Counted from the stretch's first letter, positions 44,833-55,020 are shown. The stretch: DNA of 64,000 nt from Paracoccus aerodenitrificans (GCF_027913215.1 NZ_CP115780.1:124001-188000); one strand, 5' to 3'. Notes: a model not told the origin generated them from the sequence alone. A program made the numbers and translations.

Positions 44833-45789
44833 TCAGCCTTCAGGCCACAGGCCTTCTTGGCGGTAGTAGGCCTCGGCGCCTGGGTGCATCGGCGCCCCGA
44901 GATTCTGGAAGTTCTCTACGTCGGGCTTCATCTGCGCCCAAGCCTTGTGACCCTCCGCCAGCGTGTCCTGCTTCTCGTAGGCCGCTGCGACCATACGTTT
45001 GACCACGTCCTCCGGCACCCGCTCATGCGCGACCCAGTACACGGTCGTGTACGGCATCTCGGTCGCAGGCACTCCACTGTAGGTGCCTTCAGGCATCGTC
45101 CCGGAGTGATAGAAGGGGTAGGTTTCGTTGATCGTCGCAAGCTGCTCCTCGGTATAGTTGAGGATGCGGATGTCTTGCGTCTCGGCCAGTTCGGTGACGG
45201 CCGCCGCGGGCGAAGACGATTGGCAGAACGCGTCGATCTGCCCGTTTCCGAGCGCACGGCCGGCATCGGCGAAGGTCATCAGTTGAGGCTCAACCTGATC
45301 CAGCAGCCCAAGCGCAGTAAGGATATTGGAGCAGTTGAACACCGTTCCGGATCCCGGCGGCCCAAGTGCAACGGTCTTATCCGCGAGATCGCCGATGTTC
45401 TCGATCTCTTCGCCTTCGAGCGTGACGAAGTACGTCGGCCCTTCGTAAGCCATCGCGACACCACGCAGCATGTCGCCCTTCTCGCTGTTGGCGAAGGGAC
45501 CTTCCTGGTTCTGCGCCATGTAGACGTGACTGCCGTACACGATGCCCATGTCGAGCTCGCCTTTGACAAGGCGCAGAGCATTTTCCGTCGATCCGCCGGT
45601 CGTCACCTGAGTGATGTTGACGTCGGGCAGGTCCTTTCCCAGTTCGGTCCCGGCGACGCCCACCATATAGTACATCACCCCACCGGGGCTTGATCCGCCC
45701 CAAGCCACCTCGGTCGAATCCTGAGCCAAGACTCCGGCAGGCAACGTAGCCGCCGACGCCGCGCAAAGCGCATAGAGTGTCCGTTTCAT
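44833..45789 (-). CDS. TAXI-family TRAP transporter solute-binding protein
   Basis: A periplasmic binding protein of 318 residues. The start is the ATG at 45789 (GGAGGAG upstream), giving a Sec signal peptide (MKRTLYALCAASAATLPAGV, cleaved near VLAQD). The TAXI hallmark is the N-terminal GGSSPGGVMYYMVGVAGTELG and the mid-region ALGPPGSGTVFNCSNILTAL. The ligand is not predictable; family members bind glutamate, dicarboxylates or other acids. It is transcribed with the fused permease and lies next to the fumarylacetoacetase-family gene. Confidence 0.92.
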   Translation of the reverse strand: MKRTLYALCAASAATLPAGVLAQDSTEVAWGGSSPGGVMYYMVGVAGTELGKDLPDVNITQVTTGGSTENALRLVKGELDMGIVYGSHVYMAQNQEGPFANSEKGDMLRGVAMAYEGPTYFVTLEGEEIENIGDLADKTVALGPPGSGTVFNCSNILTALGLLDQVEPQLMTFADAGRALGNGQIDAFCQSSSPAAAVTELAETQDIRILNYTEEQLATINETYPFYHSGTMPEGTYSGVPATEMPYTTVYWVAHERVPEDVVKRMVAAAYEKQDTLAEGHKAWAQMKPDVENFQNLGAPMHPGAEAYYRQEGLWPEG

Positions 45790-45871
45790 GCAGTCTCCTC
45801 CTCTGATTTCAACGGGCCGTTTGGCCCGATGACAAGCCCCTTCTGACGAGGGCGCGTAACAGCCGCGGCCA

Positions 45872-46741
45872 TCAACCGTGGCGGCGGCATTCGTTTTTGA
45901 GCGTGCCGATTCCGTCGATCTCAACCGTTACCACGTCCCCCTCACGCAGATACTTCGGAGGGTTGGATCCGATCCCCACCCCTGCGGGCGTACCAGTGGC
46001 GATCACGTCGCCGGGTTGCAGCGTTACACCGGCCGAGATCGTTTCAATGATGGTGGGAATGTCGAAGATGAGCAGGCCGGTGTTCGAGTTCTGGCGCGTC
46101 TCGCCGTTCACGTCGCACCGGATCGCGGTATCCGCAATATCCAGCTCGTCATGCGTCACCGCCCAAGGGCCCATGGGACAGAACGTGTCTTGCGACTTGC
46201 CGATCAGCCACTGGCTGAACCTGCCTTGGAGATCACGCGCCGTGACATCGTTGACGATCGTGTAGCCCCAGACATGATCGAAAGCGTCGTCTTTGCTGAT
46301 GCCGCGACCGGGTTTGCCGATAATCACGGCAAGTTCCGCCTCGTAGTCGATCGCCTCTGACACAGCAGAGTCGATGAGGATAGGCTCTCCGGTCGCGATG
46401 ACAGTCTCGGGGACCTTGGAAAAAATGATCGGGTTCTCGGGCACGGCACCCTTCGCGGCACTGGAATCGAAGCCGCTATTCGCGAACTCGTGCGCATGCT
46501 CATGGTAGTTCTTGCCCACGCAGAAGATGTTGCGCGCCGGGCGCGGTATAGGCGCCTCCACTGTTACGTCAGCCAACGGCACAGTGGCCTTGCGCGCTGG
46601 CATCTCATCACGACCGATCAGGCAGATGACGCCCTGTTCAGCTTCAGCTCGCGGCAGATCGAACGGGACCACGACGCCCTCGGCTTCGTTGACTTCACCG
46701 ACGATCCGTTCGCCGTTGTGCCTAAATGTACCGACCTTCAC
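45872..46741 (-). CDS. Fumarylacetoacetate hydrolase family protein
   Basis: A 289-residue enzyme of the FAH superfamily (acylpyruvate hydrolases, 2-oxo-hept-3-ene-dioate isomerases/decarboxylases). The C-terminal two thirds carry the metal-binding and fold motifs: FCVGKNYHEHAHEF, DYEAELAVIIGKPG with the acidic ligands, VNDVTARDLQ, and the end GDVIATGTPAGVG. It probably cleaves or decarboxylates a ring-fission product imported by the adjacent TRAP system. It starts the FAH-SBP-permease transcript, and a GntR regulator is divergent. Confidence 0.9.
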   Translation of the reverse strand: MKVGTFRHNGERIVGEVNEAEGVVVPFDLPRAEAEQGVICLIGRDEMPARKATVPLADVTVEAPIPRPARNIFCVGKNYHEHAHEFANSGFDSSAAKGAVPENPIIFSKVPETVIATGEPILIDSAVSEAIDYEAELAVIIGKPGRGISKDDAFDHVWGYTIVNDVTARDLQGRFSQWLIGKSQDTFCPMGPWAVTHDELDIADTAIRCDVNGETRQNSNTGLLIFDIPTIIETISAGVTLQPGDVIATGTPAGVGIGSNPPKYLREGDVVTVEIDGIGTLKNECRRHG

Positions 46742-46788
46742 TGGTTCTCCCCAAGGCTACCAATTTTGTATCGAAGTAGACCAATACC

Positions 46789-46816
46789 TACCACTGGTGC
46801 AACATTGAATGTGGTA
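46789..46816. promoter_or_regulatory. Candidate operator between FAH and GntR genes
   Basis: TACCAC and GTGGTA form exact inverted arms 16 bases apart in the 134-base divergent gap. Two ACCAAT words at about 46759 and 46780 form a direct repeat. Either could be the GntR-family site; neither matches a known consensus exactly. Confidence 0.25.
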
Positions 46817-46875
46817 AATTCCGGAAGAATCCTGTATTGGATCACCATTGGATCATTACGGGCGGATAGAGTGAG

Positions 46876-47550
46876 ATGACCCGAGGCAACTCCGACTTCG
46901 TCGCAGCCCAACTGCGACAGCGGATAAAGGAGGGAGCGTGGCCTGACGGTGGCCGCCTCCCCACAGAACGCGCGATCGCCGAGGAACTGGGTGTCGCCCG
47001 GAACACGGTGAGGCGTGCGCTGGACCAATTGGGTCACGACGGCCTGCTCGTCCGCCATGTTGGACGCGGCACCTATCTGCGCGAGTTGCCGCATTCTGAT
47101 CCGATCCTCGAGAGCACGCAGCGCATGCATGGCGCTTCGCCGGCCGACATGATGGAGTTGCGCGTCCTGCTGGAGCCCTCTGCTGCGGCATTTGCTGCCA
47201 TAAATGCGAGCGCGGGTGATCTGGAGAAGATCCGGCAGGTCCATGAGCATGGTGTCGCGGCCGCCACAATGCTCGAGTTCGAGGAGTGGGATGCTGCCTT
47301 GCATCGGCTTATCCTCTCCTGCACCCGCAACAGTCTGCTACGTGAGATTCACGCAATTCTCGGCACGCTCAGGGAGCAGCCGTCATGGTACGAGTTGAAG
47401 CAAAGATCTTTCTCACCAGAGAGGCGGCAGATCTATTGCGAGCAGCATCAAGAGATTACTCGAGCTCTCGAGCGGCGCCTCGCTGATGACGCAGAGGCGG
47501 CAATGCGCACCCATCTCAGAACGGTACAGATGAACATGATCGCTCGGTGA
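46876..47550 (+). CDS. GntR-family regulator with FCD ligand domain
   Basis: A 224-residue regulator. The winged helix is at about 5-70 (FVAAQLRQRIKEGAWPDGGR, LPTERAIAEELGVARNTVRR). The FCD all-helical effector domain follows at 90-215, with the metal-ligand pattern Asp in EEWDAALH and two His residues later (EQHQEI, MRTHLRTVQ). Such regulators respond to organic acids. Its position, divergent from the FAH-TRAP transcript, indicates it controls that module. Confidence 0.9.
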   Translation: MTRGNSDFVAAQLRQRIKEGAWPDGGRLPTERAIAEELGVARNTVRRALDQLGHDGLLVRHVGRGTYLRELPHSDPILESTQRMHGASPADMMELRVLLEPSAAAFAAINASAGDLEKIRQVHEHGVAAATMLEFEEWDAALHRLILSCTRNSLLREIHAILGTLREQPSWYELKQRSFSPERRQIYCEQHQEITRALERRLADDAEAAMRTHLRTVQMNMIAR

Positions 47551-47902
47551 ACTTACGCGATTGGATCCTGAGCAACGCATGTGCAGGTAGAAGGGCTCAA
47601 GGCTTCATCTTCCACCACTTTATCCTCAAGCGCACACCAAATCTGATTTCGACCGCCGTGGCGGGATGTCGGCGACAGCCGCCGCTCCAAGGGCGACAAA
47701 ATCCACCGTTTTTGACCATATGGTCGCAAGCTGACATTGGTTGACGCGCAGCGAACGCTCACTTTGTCCGCGATGCTGCCGCTCCGGCAGGCTGCGGCGG
47801 GAATGTCGCAATTGGCACGATCGCAGGGAGTGACCGAAGATACGCTTCAAGCTGATCTCATCATGCTCTAGGTGGGTTATGAGCGAGTAAAACAGGTCAT
47901 CC
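47551..47902. other. Gene-free stretch left of ISL3 copy 2
   Basis: No reading frame here has homology I recognise, and the short open frames have no ribosome sites. The right edge (47879-47902) is the decayed terminal repeat of ISL3 copy 2, recognisable only from CCTCAATCTGTGTGGCGG. Confidence 0.5.
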
Positions 47903-49483
47903 TCAATCTGTGTGGCGGAATGGGAGCATTCTCGCCCGCAACAATTCTGGACCGGCGCGACCGTACATTGCGTGTTTGAGGGTTTTTAGGCGGTTGATCT
48001 GACCTTCTGCCTGGCCGTTGCTCCAGGGCATCTCGATTGCGTTTGTGACGGCGTCGAAGTCCCGGTTCAAGGTACGGGCAAAGCGCACGATGGGCGCTAA
48101 GTCGGTTTCGATCGCATCGTCGATCCATGCAGGGAGCGGGTCTGCCTGGCGACCGCGAATGATACCATTGAACCGCATGGCGAGGCTGCGCAGCGTTGCG
48201 AAGGCGGGAGAACCGGCCTTGAGCGCGTCGACTTTCCGCGCCTGATCCGAGGTGAGCTTTCCACGGGGTTTGATGCACAGCGCGGCCGCGATGACCGGGG
48301 AAATCGCGTGCCCAGTTTCCGGGTCCCGGACTGGCTTAAGGATTTCGTGCTCTACCTTGGGGTTGGTCGCTTGTTGTTCGACTCTGCGCCAACCCGCCAG
48401 CAGCCGCTGCAAATGCGACAGACTCCCCGCGCAACCACGCTCTTGGATCATACGGAACAGGGCGCTTCCAGTTTGGATGCCGTCCTTCCAACTTTGGCTC
48501 AGAAACTCTTCAAAGTACCACGGCGATGTCGGCTTCAGGGCGGCCCGCCTGCGGTCCGGTGGCGTCTCGAACTGCAGCCATTTCGCGATGCTGCGACGCG
48601 GGAACCCGGTCCGCCTCTGGATCTCGCTGCAGGAAAGTCCTTGCCGTCGAACGGCATGGATGGTCGTGAAAATCTCTTCCCGAGATGTCCTGTGCGCCAG
48701 GCGTGACTTCAGAAGGTTGCCAGCTGCGGTGATGTTGTCTGCTGTGGACAGCAGCGCCCTGCCGGTCGCACGGCCGTGGAGGTTCATTTGCTCCTCGATG
48801 ACCTGCCGCAGGTTTTGCACGATATGGAACCGGTCAGCGACCTGCTTCGCCTGCGGTGCCCCTTGCCGTGCAGCCTGGGCGTAGAGACCGCAGCGATCTC
48901 GGCTGATCACGGCCACCTCGGGGTGTCGCCTCAGCCACTCGGTGCAGGTGACCACATCACGATCCCCGAGGACATCAAGAACCGTTCGGCGCTCCAAATC
49001 GATGATGATCGTGCCATAGGTCTGCGACTTTCGCTAGCTCCAGTCATCGATTCCGATGACCCGTGCGCTACGGCCACTCTTCCGAGCCCCCCGCAGCAGC
49101 TGACGGAGTATCGTGTCATCACTGACCTGAATTCCCAGTCGACGTAATATCCGTTCGGCCGGGCTGCCGCCTGCAGCATATGCCATATGACCCAGAAGCT
49201 GTGCTTGCCGCGAGGTGCGGCGGGCGAACGGTGCCGCGACCGACGGATCGCGATCAGAAAAGGTATGCCGGCCACAGTTCGAGTTTGAGCACCGCCACCG
49301 ACAAACCCTCAGTTCGACCCAGACAGCCTGACCCTGTGCGGGAAAATCCTCGATCCGACGACGCCTCCATCCATGTCTTCGACGCGAAGGCGATCCGCAT
49401 TCCGGGCAGATGCCTCTTGGTGCCAGTATGCCCGACACAACCCATCCCCCGGCGTCGGTTCGGCCAACGTGCTGGACAAACAC
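47903..49483 (-). pseudogene. ISL3-family transposase copy 2, interrupted by an amber codon
   Basis: The reading frame is the same from 49483 to 47903 but is stopped by a TAG at 49036-49034. There copy 1 has TGG for Trp in DDWSWRKS, within the first catalytic motif. The two halves (N-terminal zinc-finger part and C-terminal catalytic part) otherwise align end to end with copy 1, but with clear divergence, especially in the first 170 residues. About 15 N-terminal residues and the right terminal repeat are also absent next to the iolC end. Confidence 0.85.
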
Positions 49484-49520
49484 TTCCTTCCCGGGGTCAG
49501 CAGGTCACATCGACATCACG

Positions 49521-51461
49521 TCAATCCGTATGCGGCTTCACCATCGGTCGACATGACCCAAGGCGCGCGCGGTCCCACAATTCGGACAGGCGGGCATAGC
49601 GTTCGGCCATCTGTTCGACGGCGGCGTCATCGTCAATCTGCCCCTGCAACCAGCCACGCGCCACCGCACCGAAGATCGTGCGCCCGACGGCGAAGCCGCG
49701 CACCAGTTCGAAGCCCGCCGCGACCTCGAAGCTGGCCTGCAATTCGGCCTCGGGGGCATCCAGGCCCAGGACTACGATGCCGCGCGTATGGCGGTCATGT
49801 TCCTCGATGGCGGCGATGGCGTTCTGCCAGCCTTCGCGGGTCTTCATCGGCTCCAGCTTCCACCAGTCGGGATAGACGCCCGCGGCATAGAACTGGCGGA
49901 TCAGCGTGGCGGTGGTGGTGTCGTCGACCGGACCGACCTTGGACGGGATCACCTCCAGCAGGAATTCCAGCTGGTTGCGGCGACCGGCCTCGAACAGGCG
50001 CTTGACCGTGGCCTCTTGCGCGGCGCGGGTCTGGGCGTCGTCGTCGGGGTGGCAGAAGCACAGGACCTTGATGACGTTCTCGCGCGCCCATTCGACCAGC
50101 GTACCGCAATCGCTGCCCAGTTCGGGTTCCAGCTGCAGCGGGCGCGACCCCGGCCATTCGCAGGGGCGCCCGATCCACAGCCCGCTGCCGCTGGCGCGGT
50201 GCAGGGCGCTGCGGCCGATGCGGTTGTCGCACAGGATGCCGTATCCCGGGCCGCCATCCGCGACCCGCAACGCCGCGTCCAGGCACAGTTCCTTGAACCG
50301 CGCGCCCTTGGCTTGGTCATAACCGGGCATTTCTTCCAGCTGCAGGCGGTGGTCGAAGGCGAAGACGCGCATCTCGGACCAGTCGCCGGCGTTGCGACTG
50401 GCGCGGGTCGTGGACCAGTGGATCTGTTCCAGTTCGGGATCGTTGCGCAGATCGGGGCGCGTGACGCCGCGTTTCAGGAAGAAGTCCAGCTCCGCAAGGC
50501 TGGGATAGGCTGGGGTGCAGCCGTGGCGGCTGACCGCGAAGGCCCCGCAGGCATTGGCGTATTTCAACGCGGTCGGCCAGTCGGCATCCTCCAGCCAGCC
50601 CTTCATCAGCCCCGAGAAGAACCCGTCGCCCGCGCCCAGCACGTTGAACACCTCGATCGGGAAACCCGGACCAGCCTCGCCATCGTCGAGGCTGTCGGGG
50701 ATCTGGCCGGTAAAGGCCACGGCCCCCTGCGCACCCCGCTTGCAGACCAGCGTGGCGCCCGAGACCGCGCGCACCGCCCGCAGCGCCACGACCGTGTCGG
50801 TGGTGCCGCCCGCGATGTGGAATTCCTCTTCGGTGCCGACGATCAGGTCGAACAGGTGCAGCGTGCCCTGTAGCTTGGCGGTGACGGCGGCGCTTTCGAC
50901 AAAGCGGCTTTCGCCGTCGCCATGGCCCGCGACGCCCCACAGGTTCGGGCGGTAATCGATGTCCAGCGCGGTCCGCGCGCCATGCTTGCGCGCAAGTTCC
51001 AGCGCCTTCAGCACGGCGGCCTCGGTCTGCGGATGGCTCAGGTGAGTGCCCGTCGCCAGAACGCTACGGGCCTGCGCGATGAACCCCTCGTCGATATCGT
51101 CGGGCGACAGGGCCATGTCGGCACAGTTTTCGCGATAGAAGATTAGCGGAAACTGGTCCTCGTCGCGGATGCCCAGCAGGACCAGCGCGGTCAGGCGTTC
51201 GGGATCGGTCGCGACGCCCGCGGTCTCGACCCCCTCGCGGACCAACTGCTCGCGGATGAAGCGGCCCATATGCTCGTCGCCGACCCGTGTGATCACGGCC
51301 GAACGCAACCCCAGCCGCGCCGTCCCGCAGGCGATGTTCGTCGGGCTGCCACCGATATATTTCGCGAAGGAGCCCATGTCCTCCAGGCGGCCACCGACCT
51401 GCTGACCATAGAGATCGACCGACGAACGGCCGATCGTGATCACGTCAAGAGTCTTTGTCAC
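49521..51461 (-). CDS. iolC: Bifunctional 5-dehydro-2-deoxygluconokinase / aldolase-like (IolC with DUF2090)
   Basis: Inositol catabolism enzyme, 646 residues. The N-terminal 320 residues are a PfkB sugar kinase: IGRSSVDLYGQQVGGRLEDM, FAKYIGGSPTNIACG, and the catalytic NVLGAGDGFFSGLMKGW with its Asp. The C-terminal half is the DUF2090 (IolJ-type aldolase) domain with VFAFDHRLQLEEM and WWKLEPMK. The start is GTG at 51461 (VTKTLDVITIGRS) with GGAAAG upstream; the earlier ATG at 51557 adds a non-homologous leader. No other iol gene is in the window. The last ten residues may derive from ISL3-adjacent DNA. An RpiR regulator lies upstream on the same strand. Confidence 0.9.
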   Translation of the reverse strand: MTKTLDVITIGRSSVDLYGQQVGGRLEDMGSFAKYIGGSPTNIACGTARLGLRSAVITRVGDEHMGRFIREQLVREGVETAGVATDPERLTALVLLGIRDEDQFPLIFYRENCADMALSPDDIDEGFIAQARSVLATGTHLSHPQTEAAVLKALELARKHGARTALDIDYRPNLWGVAGHGDGESRFVESAAVTAKLQGTLHLFDLIVGTEEEFHIAGGTTDTVVALRAVRAVSGATLVCKRGAQGAVAFTGQIPDSLDDGEAGPGFPIEVFNVLGAGDGFFSGLMKGWLEDADWPTALKYANACGAFAVSRHGCTPAYPSLAELDFFLKRGVTRPDLRNDPELEQIHWSTTRASRNAGDWSEMRVFAFDHRLQLEEMPGYDQAKGARFKELCLDAALRVADGGPGYGILCDNRIGRSALHRASGSGLWIGRPCEWPGSRPLQLEPELGSDCGTLVEWARENVIKVLCFCHPDDDAQTRAAQEATVKRLFEAGRRNQLEFLLEVIPSKVGPVDDTTTATLIRQFYAAGVYPDWWKLEPMKTREGWQNAIAAIEEHDRHTRGIVVLGLDAPEAELQASFEVAAGFELVRGFAVGRTIFGAVARGWLQGQIDDDAAVEQMAERYARLSELWDRARLGSCRPMVKPHTD

Positions 51462-51575
51462 GGCAGGTATCTTTCCTTCAAGCAGTCGAATGCGGTTGTG
51501 CGGTGAAAACTTGAATGCACATCCTTTTTTGAAACAGATGTTCTGTCTTGGTGTCAATGGGGAATTTTTATTCCG

Positions 51576-52424
51576 CTATTTATCCGTTTCGACACTTGAC
51601 CGCAGTCTTCGCTTCTCGGCGATCGCTACACTCAACGCCATTACAAGTGTCATCGCTGCCGCCGAAGTCCTGAAGCCTGCGAAGTCGGATTCATTCAAAA
51701 GGATACGAGCTGCAGAATTCGCGACGATGGGCGAAAGCAGGGTGTCTGTGATTGCAAGGACTGGTACCTGCTGCCCGCAGAGCTGCTTGTCGGCTTCGAG
51801 CGCCTGATCCGAATACGGCGCGAAGCTTATGATGATCGCGGCATCAGCAGGCCTCGCAAAGGTCAGGAGGTCGGTGTCGATACCAATGCTTGAACCGCAG
51901 ATCTCACTGCGAAGTCCAAGCTTGGCAAACGCATAGCGCAACTGAACCAACGGAGGAAAGGCGCGTCGTCGCCCAACCAGATAGATTGTCTCCGCTTTGC
52001 CAAGCAGTTCGACCGCCGCCTCGAACTGTTCAACGTCAAGTTCGCGACTCAGCGCCTCTAGCGATTGCTGGCCTGCCGCGATGAAGCCGGTCAGAATTGT
52101 TTTGACTGGATCGGAGGCGTTGGCGTCGATGGCGCCAAGCCTAGTGAGATACGATTGATCGCGATATCGCAGCTTCTCGCGAAACAGGGTTTGTAGCTCG
52201 CTGAAGCCATCGAAACCGTTCGCCTTGGCGAAGCGGATCAGGGTCGATGGCTGGACACCTGCTGCTTCGGCGATGCTGGACGTCGTGCCGAAAGCGACTT
52301 CATCCGGATGGGATAGCAGATACCTTGCCGTCTGAGCGAGCCGCTTCGGGAGTGCCTGATGCTCTGCCGCCAGCTTCTCACAAAACTCCGCATAGTTCGC
52401 GGCACGGGAGGAGGGAATGGTCAT
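51576..52424 (-). CDS. RpiR/MurR-family transcriptional regulator with SIS domain
   Basis: A 282-residue regulator of sugar metabolism. The N-terminal HTH (about 25-80: TARYLLSHPDEVAFGTTSSI, AEAAGVQPSTLIRFAKANGF) precedes a SIS sugar-phosphate domain (about 125-260: AETIYLVGRRRAFPP, DAAIIISFAPYSDQ). The gene lies 114 bases upstream of iolC on the same strand and is divergent from the idonate/mannitol-type dehydrogenase operon. It could control either or both; RpiR proteins control inositol genes in several Rhizobiales. Confidence 0.9.
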   Translation of the reverse strand: MTIPSSRAANYAEFCEKLAAEHQALPKRLAQTARYLLSHPDEVAFGTTSSIAEAAGVQPSTLIRFAKANGFDGFSELQTLFREKLRYRDQSYLTRLGAIDANASDPVKTILTGFIAAGQQSLEALSRELDVEQFEAAVELLGKAETIYLVGRRRAFPPLVQLRYAFAKLGLRSEICGSSIGIDTDLLTFARPADAAIIISFAPYSDQALEADKQLCGQQVPVLAITDTLLSPIVANSAARILLNESDFAGFRTSAAAMTLVMALSVAIAEKRRLRSSVETDK

Positions 52425-52583
52425 GAAATTAGTCTCGATGTTCGAATGTGACCGTCAGGCTATCCCATAGGAGGTGGCAAACCAACGAGGTTCCGGCCCC
52501 TGCAATGTATATTTTCTTCTTGCATAAAATGAAACAAACATTCTACACCAAGGTGGGACGAGAGAGCCGAGGGGGAAGGAACG

Positions 52584-53621
52584 ATGCGCGCATGCGTTAT
52601 CCGTGCCGCGAAAGAGTTGCACGTTCAGCCATGGGACGAGCGCGAGCTTCAGCCCGGCGAGGTCCGACTGAATTTTGCATGGGGAGGGATCTGCGGATCA
52701 GACCTTCATTACTATCATCACGGCCGTGTCGCGAATTCGATCCTGCGCGAGCCGATGATCCTGGGTCATGAGTTCAGCGGATATGTAAGCGAGATCGGAC
52801 CGGACGTATCTGGGCTTTCCGTAGGAACAGCTGTCGCCGTAAACCCTTCCCGCCCCTGCAATACATGCGATCAATGTGTCTCTGATCTGACGCACCTGTG
52901 CCGCAACATGCGATTCATGGGTAGTGCGGCACATCACCCGCACACGAACGGCGGATTTGCCGAACGTCCCGTCGTGCTTGCAGCACAATGTGTGCCATTG
53001 CCGCAGGACTTCGATCCGATGCTTGCGGCGCTTAGCGAGCCCTATGCCGTTGCACTTCATGCCGTCGCACTTGCGCAGCTCACGGCGGGGGCTACCGTTC
53101 TGGTGACGGGGGCGGGAACGATAGGCAGTCTCATTGCCATAGCAGCCCGCAAGGCTGGTGCCGGCCGCCTGATCGTGACTGATATCGCTGAACGAGCGCT
53201 TCGGCGTATTGCAAGGGTCGCCGATGCCGAGACTTATGTCGTCGGCTCACCAAAGGCGGATGAGGCGGCGGAAAAGGCGATCGGCGAGGTCGACGTGGTT
53301 CTGGAGGCCGCAGGGGTCGCCTCGGCGCTGGAAATGGCAATTCGATGCACAAAGCCCCGCGGCCGTATCGTGCAGGTTGGTTTCTTGCCTCCTGATTCCG
53401 GCCTGTCGCTTTCAGGGTTGTTGATCCGTGAAATCACCTTAGTCGGGGCCTATCGCTTTCTGGAGGAGTTCGACGAGGCAGTTCGCCAGATCTCCACGGG
53501 TGAAGTGGATCTCGCTCCTTTCGTGACCGCCCGGTTCAGCATAGAAGAGGTAGAGGCGGCCTTTGCCGCGGCTGGTGATCGGACTTCGAACGTCAAGGTC
53601 TTGATCAGCTTCGGAGAGTAA
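52584..53621 (+). CDS. Zinc-dependent L-idonate 5-dehydrogenase-like alcohol dehydrogenase
   Basis: A 345-residue medium-chain dehydrogenase. The catalytic zinc site is WGGICGSDLHYYHHG with GHEFSGYV, the structural zinc cysteines are in CNTCDQCVSDLTHLC, and the Rossmann motif is TGAGTIGSLIA followed by VTDIAERAL, whose Asp favours NAD. The family oxidises idonate, sorbitol or related polyols. It is the first gene of a five-gene plus-strand operon with a mannitol-type dehydrogenase and a TRAP transporter, divergent from RpiR. Confidence 0.88.
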   Translation: MRACVIRAAKELHVQPWDERELQPGEVRLNFAWGGICGSDLHYYHHGRVANSILREPMILGHEFSGYVSEIGPDVSGLSVGTAVAVNPSRPCNTCDQCVSDLTHLCRNMRFMGSAAHHPHTNGGFAERPVVLAAQCVPLPQDFDPMLAALSEPYAVALHAVALAQLTAGATVLVTGAGTIGSLIAIAARKAGAGRLIVTDIAERALRRIARVADAETYVVGSPKADEAAEKAIGEVDVVLEAAGVASALEMAIRCTKPRGRIVQVGFLPPDSGLSLSGLLIREITLVGAYRFLEEFDEAVRQISTGEVDLAPFVTARFSIEEVEAAFAAAGDRTSNVKVLISFGE

Positions 53622-53625
53622 CGTC

Positions 53626-55020
53626 ATGACGCCCTCTGCCATTCTTCATATCGGGCCAGGCGCTTTTCACCGCGCGCACCAAGCCGTCTACGCCGCTGCA
53701 TTGATTGATGCTGGCCATCCCGAGGCGCGGATCCGCGAGGTGTGCCTTTTCCCGCCACGGATCGGTCACTCCCTCGATGTGCAAAAAGGGGCCTATCACG
53801 TCCTGTTTCGTGATGCCGCTGGCCAAGAATTGCGGCGCATCACGTCCATTGGTGAGGTTCTTGACAAGCCGCACGAGGACTTTCTGTCCGATCCAGCGCT
53901 GCGTCTTGTGACCATGACGCTGACCGAAAAGGGCTACTGCCATCTGCCCGGCACGCGCAAGCTGGACCCCTCGGCGATCGCGTCCGATCTGGAAGACCCG
54001 CTGCAGCCCCGGACGGGCATCGGCTGGTTGGCCCTGGGGTTGGCCCGTCGGCAAAAGGCTGGACTGCCGGGTTTGACGCTGGCCAGCTGCGACAATATCC
54101 CAGCCAATGGTCGACTGTTGCAGGCAGTCCTTTCGGAATTCGTCGACCAGGCTTGGCCTGCGCTAGCCAGCTGGATGGCACGGAACGTCTCTTTTCCAGT
54201 CTCGATGGTTGACCGTATCGTTCCTCGCGTTGACGATGAAGCTTCTGAAACGATAAGCCAGCTTGCCGGCGAACGGGATATGCTTGGGGTTGCCGCCGAA
54301 CCGTTCGGCCAGTGGGTGTTGGAGAATGACTTCGCGCTGCCGATTCCGCCGCTCGATAAGGTGGGCGTGCAGATCGTCGAGGACGTTCGACCCTATGAAC
54401 TGATGAAGCACCGTATCCTGAACGGCGCCCAGACGGCGATCGCCCATCTGGGCGCTCTGTCAGGCTTCGAGACCAGCTGCCAAGCCGCAAACGACCCGGT
54501 CATGGGTTCCTGGCTCGCCCGATTTTGCGCGGCACAGGCCAGGACGTTGACCTGTCCGCCCGGTGAAAATCTGGATGCCTATGTTCGAACCACTCTGGAA
54601 CGCCTGCGCAATCCGCATATCCGGCATTCCTTGGTCCAGATTGGCACCGACAGCTCGTTCAAGATGGGCCAAAGAATCGTGGAGGCAGCGGTGCACCATG
54701 TGGACGGACCGGAAGCTGAACTTTACGCGCTGACCATCGCGGCATGGCTGCAATACAATACCGGGCGAAACGCCGATGGGGCGGTCATCCCGGTGTCAGA
54801 CCCGCTGGCCGATCGGTTTCGCATGATCGTTGCGAATGCAGACGGGAATGCACGCGCGTTGGTAGAGGGCTTCATGGAGCTTGACCTGTTCGAGGGGCGA
54901 CTGCGGCACCATCGGGATTTCAAAGAGCGTCTGGTCACTCTTTACTCCATGCTGGAGCGGCAATCCCCCCGCGACCTGATGATGGCCACCGAGACTAGCA
55001 AGCCAGAGGAAGAGAGATGA
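53626..55020 (+). CDS. Mannitol dehydrogenase-family oxidoreductase (fructuronate reductase-like)
   Basis: A 464-residue polyol or hexuronate dehydrogenase. The N-terminal Rossmann region begins ILHIGPGAFHRAHQAVY, the family hinge reads LASCDNIPANGRLL, VSMVDRIVPRVDDE is the usual MVDRIVP motif, and the catalytic lysine lies in TDSSFKMGQRIV. NAD(P)-dependent interconversion of D-mannonate/fructuronate or D-arabinitol-type polyols is possible. It starts 4 bases after the idonate-type gene and overlaps dctQ by four. Confidence 0.88.
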   Translation: MTPSAILHIGPGAFHRAHQAVYAAALIDAGHPEARIREVCLFPPRIGHSLDVQKGAYHVLFRDAAGQELRRITSIGEVLDKPHEDFLSDPALRLVTMTLTEKGYCHLPGTRKLDPSAIASDLEDPLQPRTGIGWLALGLARRQKAGLPGLTLASCDNIPANGRLLQAVLSEFVDQAWPALASWMARNVSFPVSMVDRIVPRVDDEASETISQLAGERDMLGVAAEPFGQWVLENDFALPIPPLDKVGVQIVEDVRPYELMKHRILNGAQTAIAHLGALSGFETSCQAANDPVMGSWLARFCAAQARTLTCPPGENLDAYVRTTLERLRNPHIRHSLVQIGTDSSFKMGQRIVEAAVHHVDGPEAELYALTIAAWLQYNTGRNADGAVIPVSDPLADRFRMIVANADGNARALVEGFMELDLFEGRLRHHRDFKERLVTLYSMLERQSPRDLMMATETSKPEEER

